Source of the DNA: Candidatus Peregrinibacteria bacterium CG1_02_54_53
GTDB taxonomy: Bacteria > Patescibacteriota > Gracilibacteria > Peribacterales > Peribacteraceae
NCBI GenBank assembly: GCA_001872575.1
Contig: MNWP01000003.1
Location: forward strand, 1-64,000
Length of the DNA stretch: 64,000 bases
Direction of reading: 5' to 3'
The notes under the pieces are model-generated. The model ran no database searches. It was given only the letters and a program-made list of their open reading frames with translations, and was not told the origin of the DNA. Below, one piece after another: positions 1-9,274 of this stretch; position 1 is the first letter of the stretch, and every line of letters starts with the position of its first letter. The translations under genes and the position numbers were made by a program.

Positions 1-201
1 AAGGGCGTTCGTCCCATCGGTGCGAGTCTTCGGGAAATCCTGCTCCGCAGCATCGAGGGAGACACGCACATTCTCTCGCCGTACCTCCTTGCCGATCACA
101 TCGGAGACAGCCTGCGTGCCGATCAGCGCCAATGTGATCCTGATCTCGTGCCCCGCCTTTCACCACAACTCACCCTGCTCCCGGTTATGGACACGGCGTG
201 A
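1..201 (+). CDS. C-terminal end of an unidentified protein (partial)
   Basis: An open frame enters the window at base 1 and ends at a TGA at 199-201, giving 66 residues. The peptide (GVRPIGASLREILLRSIEG near its start, PQLTLLPVMD near its end) has a normal, soluble, coding-like composition. The other frames here are rich in Cys/Arg or broken by stops, which is why this one was chosen. I do not recognise the family. The next gene starts about 110 bases later behind its own promoter, so this is probably the last gene of its transcription unit. Confidence 0.5.
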   Translation, partial: KGVRPIGASLREILLRSIEGDTHILSPYLLADHIGDSLRADQRQCDPDLVPRLSPQLTLLPVMDTA

Positions 202-280
202 GAGGAAGTTCTCCGCAGCACCTAGCCGTGTATGGCACACGGGCTGCGACGAACCGACCCAAAGGTGTGTATCCTATCAT

Positions 281-308
281 TTGACCAGAGTTTCCGAAAG
301 GGTATAGT
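281..308 (+). promoter_or_regulatory. Promoter of the zinc-ribbon protein, leaderless type
   Basis: TTGACC (281-286), a 16-base spacer and TATAGT (303-308) form a good sigma-70 type promoter. The ATG of the next gene lies only six bases after the -10 box, so the transcript should start at or next to the start codon. No Shine-Dalgarno is present. Confidence 0.6.
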
Positions 309-314
309 CGGCGA

Positions 315-473
315 ATGACGACGACCATTGTGCTCAACTTCAAGTGCAAGGACTGTGGAACGGTGATCGGGCAGTACATCACCAACAGCACAAATGAGGA
401 TGGCACCCCGAAAGATAAATTGCCATGCCCGAACTGCAAATCTCACAATGTGGAGTACCAGACTCGGTTCTGA
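315..473 (+). CDS. Small zinc-ribbon protein
   Basis: This 52-residue protein is too short for many gene finders. It has two CxxC knuckles: CKDC at residues 11-14 and CPNC at 38-41, separated by about 24 residues. That is the layout of a single zinc ribbon. The start is fixed by the promoter six bases upstream. Such small ribbons are usually nucleic-acid or protein-binding accessory factors, but nothing here identifies a partner. A small membrane protein follows after six bases and is probably cotranscribed. Confidence 0.65.
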   Translation: MTTTIVLNFKCKDCGTVIGQYITNSTNEDGTPKDKLPCPNCKSHNVEYQTRF

Positions 474-479
474 ATACCT

Positions 480-704
480 ATGCTGACCATTCTCCGCATA
501 CTGGCGGCCTGTCTGACATTCGCCGGATCGGTGATGGTCGCTCTTTCAGTTGCAAAGAACCCTCACGATGCGCATCAAATGGTGAACGGGAAAATAAAGT
601 ACCTGGCCATTATCCACCTGGAGCGATTCCGATGGGGCATGGGTCTCATGGTGTTCGGCTTCTTCCTACAGATGATCACCGAGGTCGCAACGATGCGCGG
701 GTGA
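480..704 (+). CDS. Small two-helix membrane protein
   Basis: This 74-residue protein has two hydrophobic segments, roughly residues 3-24 and 51-68, joined by a short charged loop (KNPHDAHQMVNGKIK). It starts six bases after the zinc-ribbon stop and probably shares its promoter. The family is not recognised. It may be a small inner-membrane protein; length and hydropathy are the only evidence. Confidence 0.5.
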   Translation: MLTILRILAACLTFAGSVMVALSVAKNPHDAHQMVNGKIKYLAIIHLERFRWGMGLMVFGFFLQMITEVATMRG

Positions 705-808
705 TACAAAGATGGTCAGAAACCAACTGGGTCTAGAACCAAAAATCCGCCACCTCAGACTTTGACTTTTTGGCTGAGGCAAGCGGGTCTATTGACCATA
801 GCCAGTGA

Positions 809-883
809 TGGCAGCCCCGGCGGGAATCGAACCCGCGTTACCAGATTGAAAATCTGGCGTCCTAACCGTTAGACGACGGGGCC
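809..883 (-). tRNA. tRNA-Glu (anticodon UUC)
   Basis: Read on the minus strand, the gene folds as a standard cloverleaf. The acceptor GGCCCCG pairs with CGGGGCT, the D arm contains TAACGGTTA, the anticodon stem CCAGA/TCTGG encloses TTTTCAA (anticodon TTC), and the T arm carries GGTTCGATTCC. The discriminator is G, and the terminal CCA is encoded. A second glutamate tRNA with anticodon CUC lies at 26559-26633. Confidence 0.95.
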
Positions 884-1010
884 GGAAAGAAAAGAACATT
901 GAGACCTCCGCATCGCTTTCCGCGCTGATGCGCGGCGTTAGACCCGCCTACGCTCCTGACTTTGTTCGGAGCTTCGGACGGGCAGGCGACGGGGCCACAC
1001 AGAAAGAACT
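877..1010. repeat. Palindromic insert flanked by a copy of the tRNA 5' flank
   Basis: CGACGGGGCC, the 5' end of tRNA-Glu read on the plus strand, with the following AAGAAC-type sequence (877-900) recurs at about 988-1010. The roughly 90 bases between hold small palindromes, including GCGCTGATGCGC and a CCGCC...GGCGG-type pair around CTCC/GGAG. The arrangement looks like an inserted palindromic element with an imperfect flanking direct repeat. No gene is visible between 884 and 1110. Confidence 0.4.
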
Positions 1011-1054
1011 GTGCAGAAAGGGTATGGCAGAGCAGCTTTAAGCGCCAGAGGAGA

Positions 1055-1084
1055 GTGGCAGAAACATGCAAAAAATGCTATAAT
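1055..1084 (+). promoter_or_regulatory. Probable promoter with TATAAT -10 box
   Basis: A perfect TATAAT occupies 1079-1084. A weak -35 (GTGGCA, 1055-1060) sits 18 bases upstream. The ATG of the next gene is 26 bases downstream. Confidence 0.45.
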
Positions 1085-1110
1085 GATGAGAAATCATTCC
1101 ATACATTTTC

Positions 1111-1488
1111 ATGGTCCTCCGCACACTACGAACGGCATTCATTCTCTCCGGTCTCGTCATTCTCGTCTCGACCGTGGGCAACGTGCACACAATCATGCGG
1201 GCAAATCTGACAAGTCAGGGATCGATGCTCTCGGACGTGAACATCGAAAAGATGTCGACCCTGCAAATTCGACAGCATCTCAGTGCACCGGAGCGTACAA
1301 AGCGGGATGCCTCGGCCGAAATTGCACTCGGGAGCATGCTTCTGTTGCTCGGCTTGGGGCTGCACGCCTACATCAAGCGTAGGACCCCTGACGAACGCGC
1401 GGTAAAAGTGCACACCGCTCCTGTACGTAGAGGACGCGAAACGCGCAAAATGGACCGTTGGTTTCTCTGGATGACGGTACGCATGTAA
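1111..1488 (+). CDS. Hypothetical two-helix membrane protein
   Basis: This 125-residue protein has a signal-anchor-like helix at about residues 8-27 and a second helix at about 68-86, followed by an Arg/Lys-rich tail (RRGRETRKMDRW) likely on the cytoplasmic side. A TATAAT-type promoter lies just upstream. The family is not recognised. A terminator for the opposing micropeptide gene follows the stop at once. Confidence 0.55.
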   Translation: MVLRTLRTAFILSGLVILVSTVGNVHTIMRANLTSQGSMLSDVNIEKMSTLQIRQHLSAPERTKRDASAEIALGSMLLLLGLGLHAYIKRRTPDERAVKVHTAPVRRGRETRKMDRWFLWMTVRM

Positions 1489-1497
1489 AGGCAATCG

Positions 1498-1528
1498 AAA
1501 AAGGCGGGCCCCGTACGGGTCACCGCCT
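1498..1528 (-). terminator. Rho-independent terminator of the Cys/Gly micropeptide gene
   Basis: On the minus strand a GC-rich hairpin (GGCGG... pairing with ...CCGCC around a CCCGTACGGG core) is followed by TTTTT. It lies 27 bases after the micropeptide stop and closes a short single-gene transcription unit. Confidence 0.7.
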
Positions 1529-1554
1529 CTCGATTGAGGGGGGCGTGCAAGGCT

Positions 1555-1629
1555 TTAGCAGGAGCCGCAGCCGCAACCACCGCCACCACCCATGAGGCCA
1601 CAACAGCCTCCTTTTTCACCACCGGACAT
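1555..1629 (-). CDS. 24-residue Cys/Gly-rich micropeptide under HrcA/CIRCE control
   Basis: The frame encodes a 24-residue peptide with about 12 glycines and five cysteines. It begins MSGGEKGGCCGLM and ends in a glycine run followed by CGCGSC. The CC, CxC and terminal Cys pattern resembles small metal- or thiol-binding peptides. The gene has its own promoter (TTGAGA, 17 bases, TATACT), a CIRCE operator over the -35 box and an intrinsic terminator downstream, so it is a complete, deliberately regulated unit. There is no Shine-Dalgarno; the leader of about 20 bases is pyrimidine-rich. The family is not recognised. CIRCE normally marks groESL, dnaK and hrcA operons, so a role in proteotoxic or metal/thiol stress is an inference. 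Confidence 0.6.
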   Translation of the reverse strand: MSGGEKGGCCGLMGGGGGCGCGSC

Positions 1630-1658
1630 AAGAGGGGGGGAAGAACTAAGAGACGAGA

Positions 1659-1687
1659 AGTATACCATACCAATTTGGCACTCTCAA
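1659..1687 (-). promoter_or_regulatory. Sigma-70 promoter of the micropeptide gene
   Basis: On the minus strand, -35 TTGAGA (1687-1682), a 17-base spacer and -10 TATACT (1664-1659) precede the micropeptide ATG by about 30 bases. Confidence 0.65.
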
Positions 1688-1701
1688 TGATAGAGTGCTA
1701 A
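1675..1701 (-). promoter_or_regulatory. CIRCE operator (HrcA binding site)
   Basis: The plus strand reads TTGGCACTC, nine bases, GAGTGCTAA. This matches the CIRCE consensus TTAGCACTC-N9-GAGTGCTAA in 17 of 18 arm positions. It overlaps the -35 region of the micropeptide promoter, the expected place for repression by HrcA. The other side of the site is the end of pyrK, so the micropeptide is the only plausible target. Confidence 0.85.
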
Positions 1702-1739
1702 TTTCTTCTTGATTTTCGCTCGAAAAATGGGTGCCGCAT

Positions 1740-2585
1740 TCAGAGCGGATGCTTCTTGCCCAAGCCGTCTCTGTGATATTTGCCGAATTCCATAATTTCG
1801 CGGGCCACGTCATTTTTGACAACCGGCCCATCGGTGCACATGCGCATACCTGACGCATCGACCGCACAGTTGCCGCAGAGTCCGTAACCGCATTTCATGT
1901 ACCGCTCGAGTGAGAGTTGGCACGCAACCTTGTGCTGAAAGCAGAGATCGGAAACCGCGAGCAGCATTTTCTCGGGGCCGCAGGCGAAGACCTGATCAAC
2001 CGCGCGAGCGGTTGACCCTGAGCGAAGTTGAAGGGTCTTTGCTTCGAGTATGTCTCGAAGAATGTCTACATTGTATCCCTTATGCCCCTGCGACCCGTCA
2101 TCTGTGGCAACGGAGAGTGTGGTTCCGGGCAAGCCGGAAAATGCATCGAGGTAAAGCAGGTGCTCCTTGCTCCGCGCACCGACGATTGCGGTAATTGTGC
2201 AGGAATCTTTTGCTGCTTCGGTTGCAGCGAAAAACATCGGCGCCGCTCCGTAGCCACCCGCGACAAGCGCAAGGTGCTGCTTGGGTTTCCACTCGTAATG
2301 CGTACCGAATGGGCCGCGCAGCCCCACCAAATCCCCTTTCTTCAGACTCGCCAGTTTCTTCGTCGTATCGCCGACCGCGAAGAACGTGATCTGCAATTTC
2401 TTGCCATCATCCAATGCAACACTCATGGGAATTTCATCGCTGCCCGGCAGCCACACCATGATGAATTGTCCGGGTTTGGCACCCAGTGAGACGGCAAAGG
2501 TAAATGTCTGCACATGCTCTGTCTCTTTCTTCACACTTGCAATGCGATATGTAATAGGCAAACGATTCCCGCAACCGCATGTCAT
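1740..2585 (-). CDS. pyrK: Dihydroorotate dehydrogenase electron-transfer subunit PyrK
   Basis: This 281-residue flavoprotein passes electrons from the class 1B dihydroorotate dehydrogenase PyrD to NAD+ in pyrimidine synthesis. The N-terminal half is a ferredoxin-reductase FAD/NAD fold (PGQFIMVWLPG, GGYGAAPMF, FACGPEKML). The C-terminus carries the [2Fe-2S] cysteines C232, C237, C240 and C250 (KCGYGLCGNC...MC). The ATG overlaps the pyrD stop as ATGA, which fixes the start and implies translational coupling. An in-frame palindromic repeat adds about a dozen residues (KTLQLRSGSTAR, around residues 182-194) just before VDQVFACGP. Confidence 0.93.
   Translation of the reverse strand: MTCGCGNRLPITYRIASVKKETEHVQTFTFAVSLGAKPGQFIMVWLPGSDEIPMSVALDDGKKLQITFFAVGDTTKKLASLKKGDLVGLRGPFGTHYEWKPKQHLALVAGGYGAAPMFFAATEAAKDSCTITAIVGARSKEHLLYLDAFSGLPGTTLSVATDDGSQGHKGYNVDILRDILEAKTLQLRSGSTARAVDQVFACGPEKMLLAVSDLCFQHKVACQLSLERYMKCGYGLCGNCAVDASGMRMCTDGPVVKNDVAREIMEFGKYHRDGLGKKHPL
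2014..2037. repeat. Palindromic repeat inside pyrK
   Basis: The imperfect palindrome GACCCTGAGCGAAGTTGAAG plus GGTC belongs to the same family as the copies at 25671-25696, 25716-25739 and 26515-26536. Here it lies in coding sequence and keeps the pyrK frame. A second small palindrome, TCAACCGC-GCGA-GCGGTTGA, touches it on the left. Confidence 0.75.
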
Positions 2586-3550
2586 AATGAGCGAGAGGAA
2601 AGAGCCTGATGCATTCCACCGATGAGCTTGGAGATATCTTGCACTCCCTCTGCTTCGCCCCATGCCGCCATTTCTTCGCAGACCAGACGAAAAACTTCAG
2701 CACCGCGGTACCCGATTGCCGTGCCGATGCCGATGAGCGTGGCACCCGCAAGCAGGAACTCAATGGCATCCTCGCCCGTCATGATGCCCCCCGTGCCAAT
2801 GATCGGGAGCTTGCCTCCCGTGGCCCGGTAGACATCCGCAATGCAGCGCACCGCAATCGGCTTGATAGCGGGACCCGACATGCCACCGACTTTGTTGGCG
2901 AGAATCGGCAGGCGGCTCTTGAGATCGATCGCCATGCCCGGACCGACAGTGTTGATGACTGTGAATCCGTCGGCACCTGCATCCACGCAGGCCGCGGCGA
3001 TGGAGCCAATGTCGTCGACATTCGGCGAGAGCTTGATGAAAACGGGGATCTTGCCGCTCACCGATTTCACAGCTTTGGTGACGGCAGAGGCATCATGTGC
3101 CGAGCAGGCGAAGGGCTTGCCGAACTCATCTTCAACGTTGGGACAGCTGATGTTCACTTCGAGAAAATCCGGTTGAAGCTTCGCGATTTCTGCAGCGGTC
3201 TTGCCATAGTTTTCGACCGTGTTGGCAATGATGTTTGCAATGAGCGGGACCCTTCGGATGCGCTCAGGGCCTCCGGCAGGCCCCTTCATATAATCGCCGA
3301 TCTCCTCGCGCGCCTTTTCGATACCCGCATCGGGCACACCCACGGCATTGAGCGTCCAATGCTCCGTCGAAATAATGGTGGGATTGGGGTGACCCTTATG
3401 CTCCGAAAGCCACAGGGACTTTGTCGTAATGCCCCCTGCTCCGTTCTGCGCCACCCGACGCCAACTCGATGCCGTAATTCCCCAGATGCCCGACGCGAGA
3501 ACAGTGGGGTTCTGGAAGGTGACCCCGAGGACCGTCTGGGAGAGGTTCAT
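2582..3550 (-). CDS. pyrD: Dihydroorotate dehydrogenase, class 1B catalytic subunit PyrD
   Basis: This 322-residue FMN enzyme oxidises dihydroorotate to orotate. It shows the class 1 features: N-terminal NPTVLASGIWG, the catalytic-loop cysteine in NISCPN, FIKLSPNVDDI, TVINTVGPGMAID, and the C-terminal FMN phosphate site GTGGIMTGEDA. The coupled pyrK downstream identifies it as the NAD-linked 1B type. A possible -10 (CATACT) lies eight bases before the ATG, suggesting a very short or absent leader. Length is normal for the family. Confidence 0.95.
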   Translation of the reverse strand: MNLSQTVLGVTFQNPTVLASGIWGITASSWRRVAQNGAGGITTKSLWLSEHKGHPNPTIISTEHWTLNAVGVPDAGIEKAREEIGDYMKGPAGGPERIRRVPLIANIIANTVENYGKTAAEIAKLQPDFLEVNISCPNVEDEFGKPFACSAHDASAVTKAVKSVSGKIPVFIKLSPNVDDIGSIAAACVDAGADGFTVINTVGPGMAIDLKSRLPILANKVGGMSGPAIKPIAVRCIADVYRATGGKLPIIGTGGIMTGEDAIEFLLAGATLIGIGTAIGYRGAEVFRLVCEEMAAWGEAEGVQDISKLIGGMHQALSSRSL

Positions 3551-3609
3551 CGATCGTCAGTATGCAGGAAACGACGGTCGGGATCCAGCAAAAGGCACGC
3601 TTCTGCAGT

Positions 3610-4266
3610 CTATCGCTCCGGCTGCCGAAGCAGCCAGATCCCCGCGTAGCTTAGGGGAGTGTAGAGCACGCCCATACCGAACTTAAAGAGCCACCATGGA
3701 ATCGCCATAAGCACGATCACTTTGAGCGGATACACACCAATGAAGGCAATAGAAAACCAGATTGTGGTATCAATAAGTTGCCCCCAGAAATTGGAAAGGT
3801 TGGACCGCAGCCAGAAGTACTTTCCGCCCAAACGCGCCTTCAGGAAGAAGAAGGAAAAAACGTCCTGATACTCCCCGACGATGAATGCGATCAGCGAAGC
3901 GAAGGTGAAGCGCAAAGAGAGACTGAAGATCTGATTATAGGCATCGGGCATGCGGAACTCTGCGGAGGTTGGCATGACGTTGCTGAGCGCGTTAAAGAGC
4001 AGAAAGACGACGAGACTGAGAAATCCCATCCGCACGAAGGCACGGGCATGAGCTTTGCCATACACCTCACCCACGACATCCGTCATGAGAAAGACCAAAG
4101 GGAAGGCGAAGATCGCCGTCGACAGGTGCGTGCCGAAAACGAATGGCATGATCTTGATGCCGACGGTATTCGAGGCGAATAGGGCTGTGAGATAGAGCAT
4201 GAGGGCGAAAACAAGCTTTCGATCAAAGACGAAACGATCCGAAGTGGACGGAGAAACGGAATCCAT
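3610..4266 (-). CDS. yhhQ: Queuosine-precursor transporter, YhhQ/VUT (DUF165) family
   Basis: This 218-residue integral membrane protein has about six helices. Family-typical segments include ASNTVGIKI near residue 31, FPLVFLMTDVVGEVYG, and WLRSNLSNFWGQLIDTTIWF. The family imports queuosine precursors (preQ0/preQ1) for tRNA wobble modification. No tgt or queA gene is present nearby, so salvage is inferred from the family only. It lies between pyrG and pyrD on the same strand, 40 bases after pyrG. Confidence 0.85.
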   Translation of the reverse strand: MDSVSPSTSDRFVFDRKLVFALMLYLTALFASNTVGIKIMPFVFGTHLSTAIFAFPLVFLMTDVVGEVYGKAHARAFVRMGFLSLVVFLLFNALSNVMPTSAEFRMPDAYNQIFSLSLRFTFASLIAFIVGEYQDVFSFFFLKARLGGKYFWLRSNLSNFWGQLIDTTIWFSIAFIGVYPLKVIVLMAIPWWLFKFGMGVLYTPLSYAGIWLLRQPER

Positions 4267-4287
4267 GGCATGAAAGGAAAGAAATGA

Positions 4288-6242
<1,955 letters not shown>

Positions 6243-6269
6243 AACCTTGAGTAACAAAATCCTTCCAAG

Positions 6270-6297
6270 AAAAACACCGCCCTTGCGGACGGTGCTT
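6270..6297 (-). terminator. Rho-independent terminator
   Basis: On the minus strand GCACCGTCCGCAAGGGCGGTG forms a tight hairpin followed by TTTTTCTT, starting about 20 bases after the stop of the secreted-protein gene at 6317. Confidence 0.8.
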
Positions 6298-6316
6298 TGG
6301 ATTGCGAACAATGGAA

Positions 6317-6772
6317 TTACTGACCGGTCGTCAGACGGTTGGCGCGCTCCGTCATTTCAACGAGCGTGCGGCGCGTTACTTTCTGGAACCCGGATGAGCC
6401 GCCGGTCTGCACCAATGCCGGAGGCAGAACGAGCATGGACTCGGCATTGTCGATAATGCTGCGACGGCTGGGACGGTTGCCACGGGCATCCTGTACGCGC
6501 GCACCGCGGAATGTACGAACACGCGTGGTAATGCGTGAACGTTGCAAGAGTGACAAACCGGTATCATCACTCATGGCCTCGCGACGCTCGCGTAGACGCA
6601 AGGTGGTGCGAACTTCCCCTGCGGGTGCCCGCTGCTCGGCCAGGGTCTTCTCTCCAAGCAGGCGACGTGAAATACGGTTCTCCACGGCACCGGGATTCAT
6701 CATGGCCATGGCAGGAACGGCAACCGAAAGGAGCATTGCGGCAGAAGCAGAGATTGAAATAGCACGTTTCAT
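6317..6772 (-). CDS. Secreted protein of unknown function
   Basis: A start at MKRAISISASAAMLLSVAVP gives a 151-residue precursor with a classic signal peptide (cleavage expected after PAMA, about residue 23). The mature part is polar and very Arg-rich (RTTLRLRERREAM, RSRITTRVRTFRGARVQ) with no cysteine. A start three codons earlier (MSAMKR) is equally possible. A strong terminator follows, so it is probably monocistronic. The family is not recognised. Confidence 0.6.
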   Translation of the reverse strand: MKRAISISASAAMLLSVAVPAMAMMNPGAVENRISRRLLGEKTLAEQRAPAGEVRTTLRLRERREAMSDDTGLSLLQRSRITTRVRTFRGARVQDARGNRPSRRSIIDNAESMLVLPPALVQTGGSSGFQKVTRRTLVEMTERANRLTTGQ

Positions 6773-6934
6773 AGCTGACATATGGAAAGGAATCAAAAAA
6801 AGCACTCTCAGGGTACTGGGGGGACACGCCAAGTCAATCGGAAAGGCTGCCGAGTGAACGGCAGGAACGCAATGACGACACAATTTCAGCGAGTGGCAAA
6901 TGACACGCTGCCACGGCAAAAAATCCGTACCGGA

Positions 6935-7345
6935 TTACAGCAATTTTCTGACCTTCGTCTTCATGCGTCGCGCAGTGCGCTTGGCCTTTCCTGCCGCCTT
7001 TTTCGCCGCCGTTCTTGCGGAGGAATTTGCACTCTGCGCAGCGGTTGACGCTGCTTCTTCGGCACGATTGACCAGCTTCATAAGCTCTTTTCGTGCCGTT
7101 TCAAATGTGTCCTGAGTATAGCTCTTGGCCTTCTTCAGATTATGCTGCACCTCATCGCTGTCGATGAATTCCTGTGCTTGCGCAGCAAGTTTTTTACCGT
7201 CACGTTGCAGGTGTTTGCCGAGTAATCGTGCTGCGGTCTCTGCATCTTTGGCTTCTGCAAGATCTTTGCGTAACTTCTTATTACTGAAGAGATACCCCGC
7301 CATTGCGCCGCCAAGCGTGCCGATGAGGAGGGAGAGTTTTTTCAT
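6935..7345 (-). CDS. YtxH-like protein with a histone-like basic tail
   Basis: This 136-residue protein starts with a glycine-rich membrane-anchor helix (LSLLIGTLGGAMAGYLF). A helical, coiled-coil-prone middle follows, and the tail is Ala/Lys/Arg-rich (AAKKAAGKAKRTARRMKTK), resembling histone H1-like DNA-binding tails. The first half fits the YtxH type of small stress or envelope proteins. Upstream are two tandem GTATACAGGAT copies, each containing TATACT on the minus strand, which may be overlapping -10 boxes. Confidence 0.6.
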   Translation of the reverse strand: MKKLSLLIGTLGGAMAGYLFSNKKLRKDLAEAKDAETAARLLGKHLQRDGKKLAAQAQEFIDSDEVQHNLKKAKSYTQDTFETARKELMKLVNRAEEAASTAAQSANSSARTAAKKAAGKAKRTARRMKTKVRKLL

Positions 7346-7419
7346 AAACGTAGAGAGGGAACCGAAGTACGGAGTATACAGGATGAGTATACAGGATGGC
7401 GAGAGATGACACGCAAACC

Positions 7420-8682
7420 CTACCCCAGCACCTTCGTCGTCGAACACACTTCTACGTTCCCTGAGCTGCGATCCTTCACTTCGACTCCCCCTGCCTTCAG
7501 GCTCTTAAGTGAAACAACAACACGCGTGGGAATACCGAGAAGATCAGCATCGTTGAGGCGCGAACCAACTGATGCATCGATGCGATCATCGAGCAGACAG
7601 GCAACACCCTTCTTCTGCAACGAACGATAGAGATCCTGCGCGACGGTAAACGGTTCTTCATTGGTGTCTTTGGCTAGCGGAACAATGAGAACACGTGCCG
7701 GCGCAATGTCGGGCGGCCACACGAGCCCATCTTTATCGGCAAACGCCTCTGCAATGATGCCCATGAGACGCGAAATACCGATGCCATAGCACCCCATGAG
7801 AATGGGATGTACCTTGCCTTTCTCATCGGTATACACGAGCTTGAATGGATCAGAGAACTTCGTACCCAATTTGAAGATATTGGCCGCTTCACTGGCACGC
7901 TCCTCGCGGAACTCTTTGCCACCCGTGACGGGGCACGTGGTCTCCTTTGCATCGTAGATTTCGTGATTCACTGCAATACGCTTGCCCTGCTTCTCGGCCT
8001 CAACACTCACAAAAATAGTATCTTCACCCTGTGGCAGCAGCACCTGGTACTCATGGGAATACGGTGAGAAAGAGCCACCGGAGGCATAGGTGAGGTACGT
8101 GCGGTCTGCCAATCCGAGACGCTCAAAGATTTTATCGTACGCTCCCTGCACTGTTTCGTAGTAACGATCGAGACAGGCAGCATCGGGGTGAAAGGAGTAG
8201 AGATCCTTCATGAGGAATTCCCTGCCCCGAAGAATGCCGGATTTTGCTCTCAGTTCATTGCGGAACTTCGTCTGGATCTGGTAGCAGCCAAAAGGTAAAT
8301 CGCGATAGGAATGGATGAAGCGTTGCACAAGCGGTACCACGACTTCCTCGTGCGTAGGATTAAGCGCGTACTCATTTTCACCGGCAGCTGGTACGTGAAA
8401 GAGAGGTTCGAAAACCTTCTTATCCCATCGGCCTGTCTTCTCCCAGTACTCGCGGGGAGCAAGTGCCGACATCACGATCTCCTGTCCGCCGATGGCATCC
8501 ATCTCCTCACGTACTACCTGCTCAACCTTGCGTAGAACCTTGAGGCCCAGAGGAAGAAAGGAATACACGCCAGCCATGGTCTTGCTGATATACCCCGCAC
8601 GCGTAAGCAGCTCTGCGTTGACGCTCTTGGCATCAGCTACGGCGTCCTTGGAGGTCTTGGTGAAAAGTTGAGAGAGGAGCAT
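7420..8682 (-). CDS. proS: Prolyl-tRNA synthetase, short form without the editing insertion
   Basis: This class II synthetase charges tRNA-Pro. MLLSQLF at the start matches the usual bacterial N-terminus; the frame stays open further upstream but unlike the family. It shows motif 1 and 2 regions (LPLGLKVLRKVEQVVREEM, FRNELRAKSGILRGREFLMKD), a motif 3 region (LMGCYGIGISRLMG) and the anticodon-binding domain (GVACLLDDR...GSRLNDADLLGIP). At about 420 residues it is some 150 shorter than E. coli-type ProRS. The YbaK-like editing domain expected between motifs 2 and 3 is essentially absent. Confidence 0.93.
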   Translation of the reverse strand: MLLSQLFTKTSKDAVADAKSVNAELLTRAGYISKTMAGVYSFLPLGLKVLRKVEQVVREEMDAIGGQEIVMSALAPREYWEKTGRWDKKVFEPLFHVPAAGENEYALNPTHEEVVVPLVQRFIHSYRDLPFGCYQIQTKFRNELRAKSGILRGREFLMKDLYSFHPDAACLDRYYETVQGAYDKIFERLGLADRTYLTYASGGSFSPYSHEYQVLLPQGEDTIFVSVEAEKQGKRIAVNHEIYDAKETTCPVTGGKEFREERASEAANIFKLGTKFSDPFKLVYTDEKGKVHPILMGCYGIGISRLMGIIAEAFADKDGLVWPPDIAPARVLIVPLAKDTNEEPFTVAQDLYRSLQKKGVACLLDDRIDASVGSRLNDADLLGIPTRVVVSLKSLKAGGVEVKDRSSGNVEVCSTTKVLG

Positions 8683-8709
8683 CCGAGGCGATGAGAGAGA
8701 CAAGCGCAT

Positions 8710-8830
8710 CTTATGTGAGAAATCCCCCGAAAGGAAGGTAAGGAAAGTAAGAAAGGTAAGGAAGGGATCAAAAGACAAGCCCCATCGAAGTGCCTTCCTT
8801 ACATTCCTGCCCTTCCTCACCTTCCTTACT
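8710..8830. repeat. Purine-rich tandem repeat facing its pyrimidine-rich inverse
   Basis: GGAAGGTAAGGAAAGTAAG and related units are followed 50 bases later by CTTCCTTAC and TTCCTCACCTTCC units. The two arms can fold into a long imperfect hairpin. The block fills the space upstream of proS. Similar arrays lie at 22165-22260 and 23100-23215. Confidence 0.6.
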
Positions 8831-9250
8831 TCAACTGAGCCAAATACCAATCATCGTCACAGCAGCGCCAAACGCGATACCGGCAAATACTTCAGTGAAC
8901 GAATGCCCCAAAGTTTCTTTCAGTCTGTGAAAGTGCTGCAGCACATTGAGCACCCGCGCCTGTTCGCCCAACACCGCCCGCACGCCGATGGCGTCGTACC
9001 AAACAATGCAGGCAAAGACGGTGGCAATCGCAAATTCCACGGAATCCGCTCCCGATTTGCGACCGACCACAATGAGGAGTGATGTCACGAAGGCCGAGTG
9101 ACTGCTGGGCATGCCGCCCTGCTGAAAGAGATGCCGACGACCCGTGCCATGAAACTCGTCAACGATGTACTTCACAATCTCCGTGAGAACGAGCACGATG
9201 AGCGGAATGAGAAAGAGGTATGTGCGCAGAAGATCAGAGAGCGGAGTCAT
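8831..9250 (-). CDS. Divergent PAP2-family membrane protein (DUF212)
   Basis: This 139-residue protein has about four helices and the family signature GGMPSSHSAFVTSL, followed by WYDAIGVRAVLGEQA, LNVLQHF and ETLGHSFTEVFAGIAFG. The family resembles acid phosphatase/vanadium haloperoxidase proteins and is often called YuiD-like. A lipid-phosphate substrate is plausible but unproven. It lies between the nuclease and proS on the same strand. Confidence 0.85.
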   Translation of the reverse strand: MTPLSDLLRTYLFLIPLIVLVLTEIVKYIVDEFHGTGRRHLFQQGGMPSSHSAFVTSLLIVVGRKSGADSVEFAIATVFACIVWYDAIGVRAVLGEQARVLNVLQHFHRLKETLGHSFTEVFAGIAFGAAVTMIGIWLS

Positions 9251-9274
9251 GGTGAAAGTATAACGTGAAACGTG

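Noticed and set aside
2609-3649. A 346-codon plus-strand frame opposite pyrD
   Set aside because: The minus strand encodes an unmistakable dihydroorotate dehydrogenase; the opposite product has shadow-like composition.
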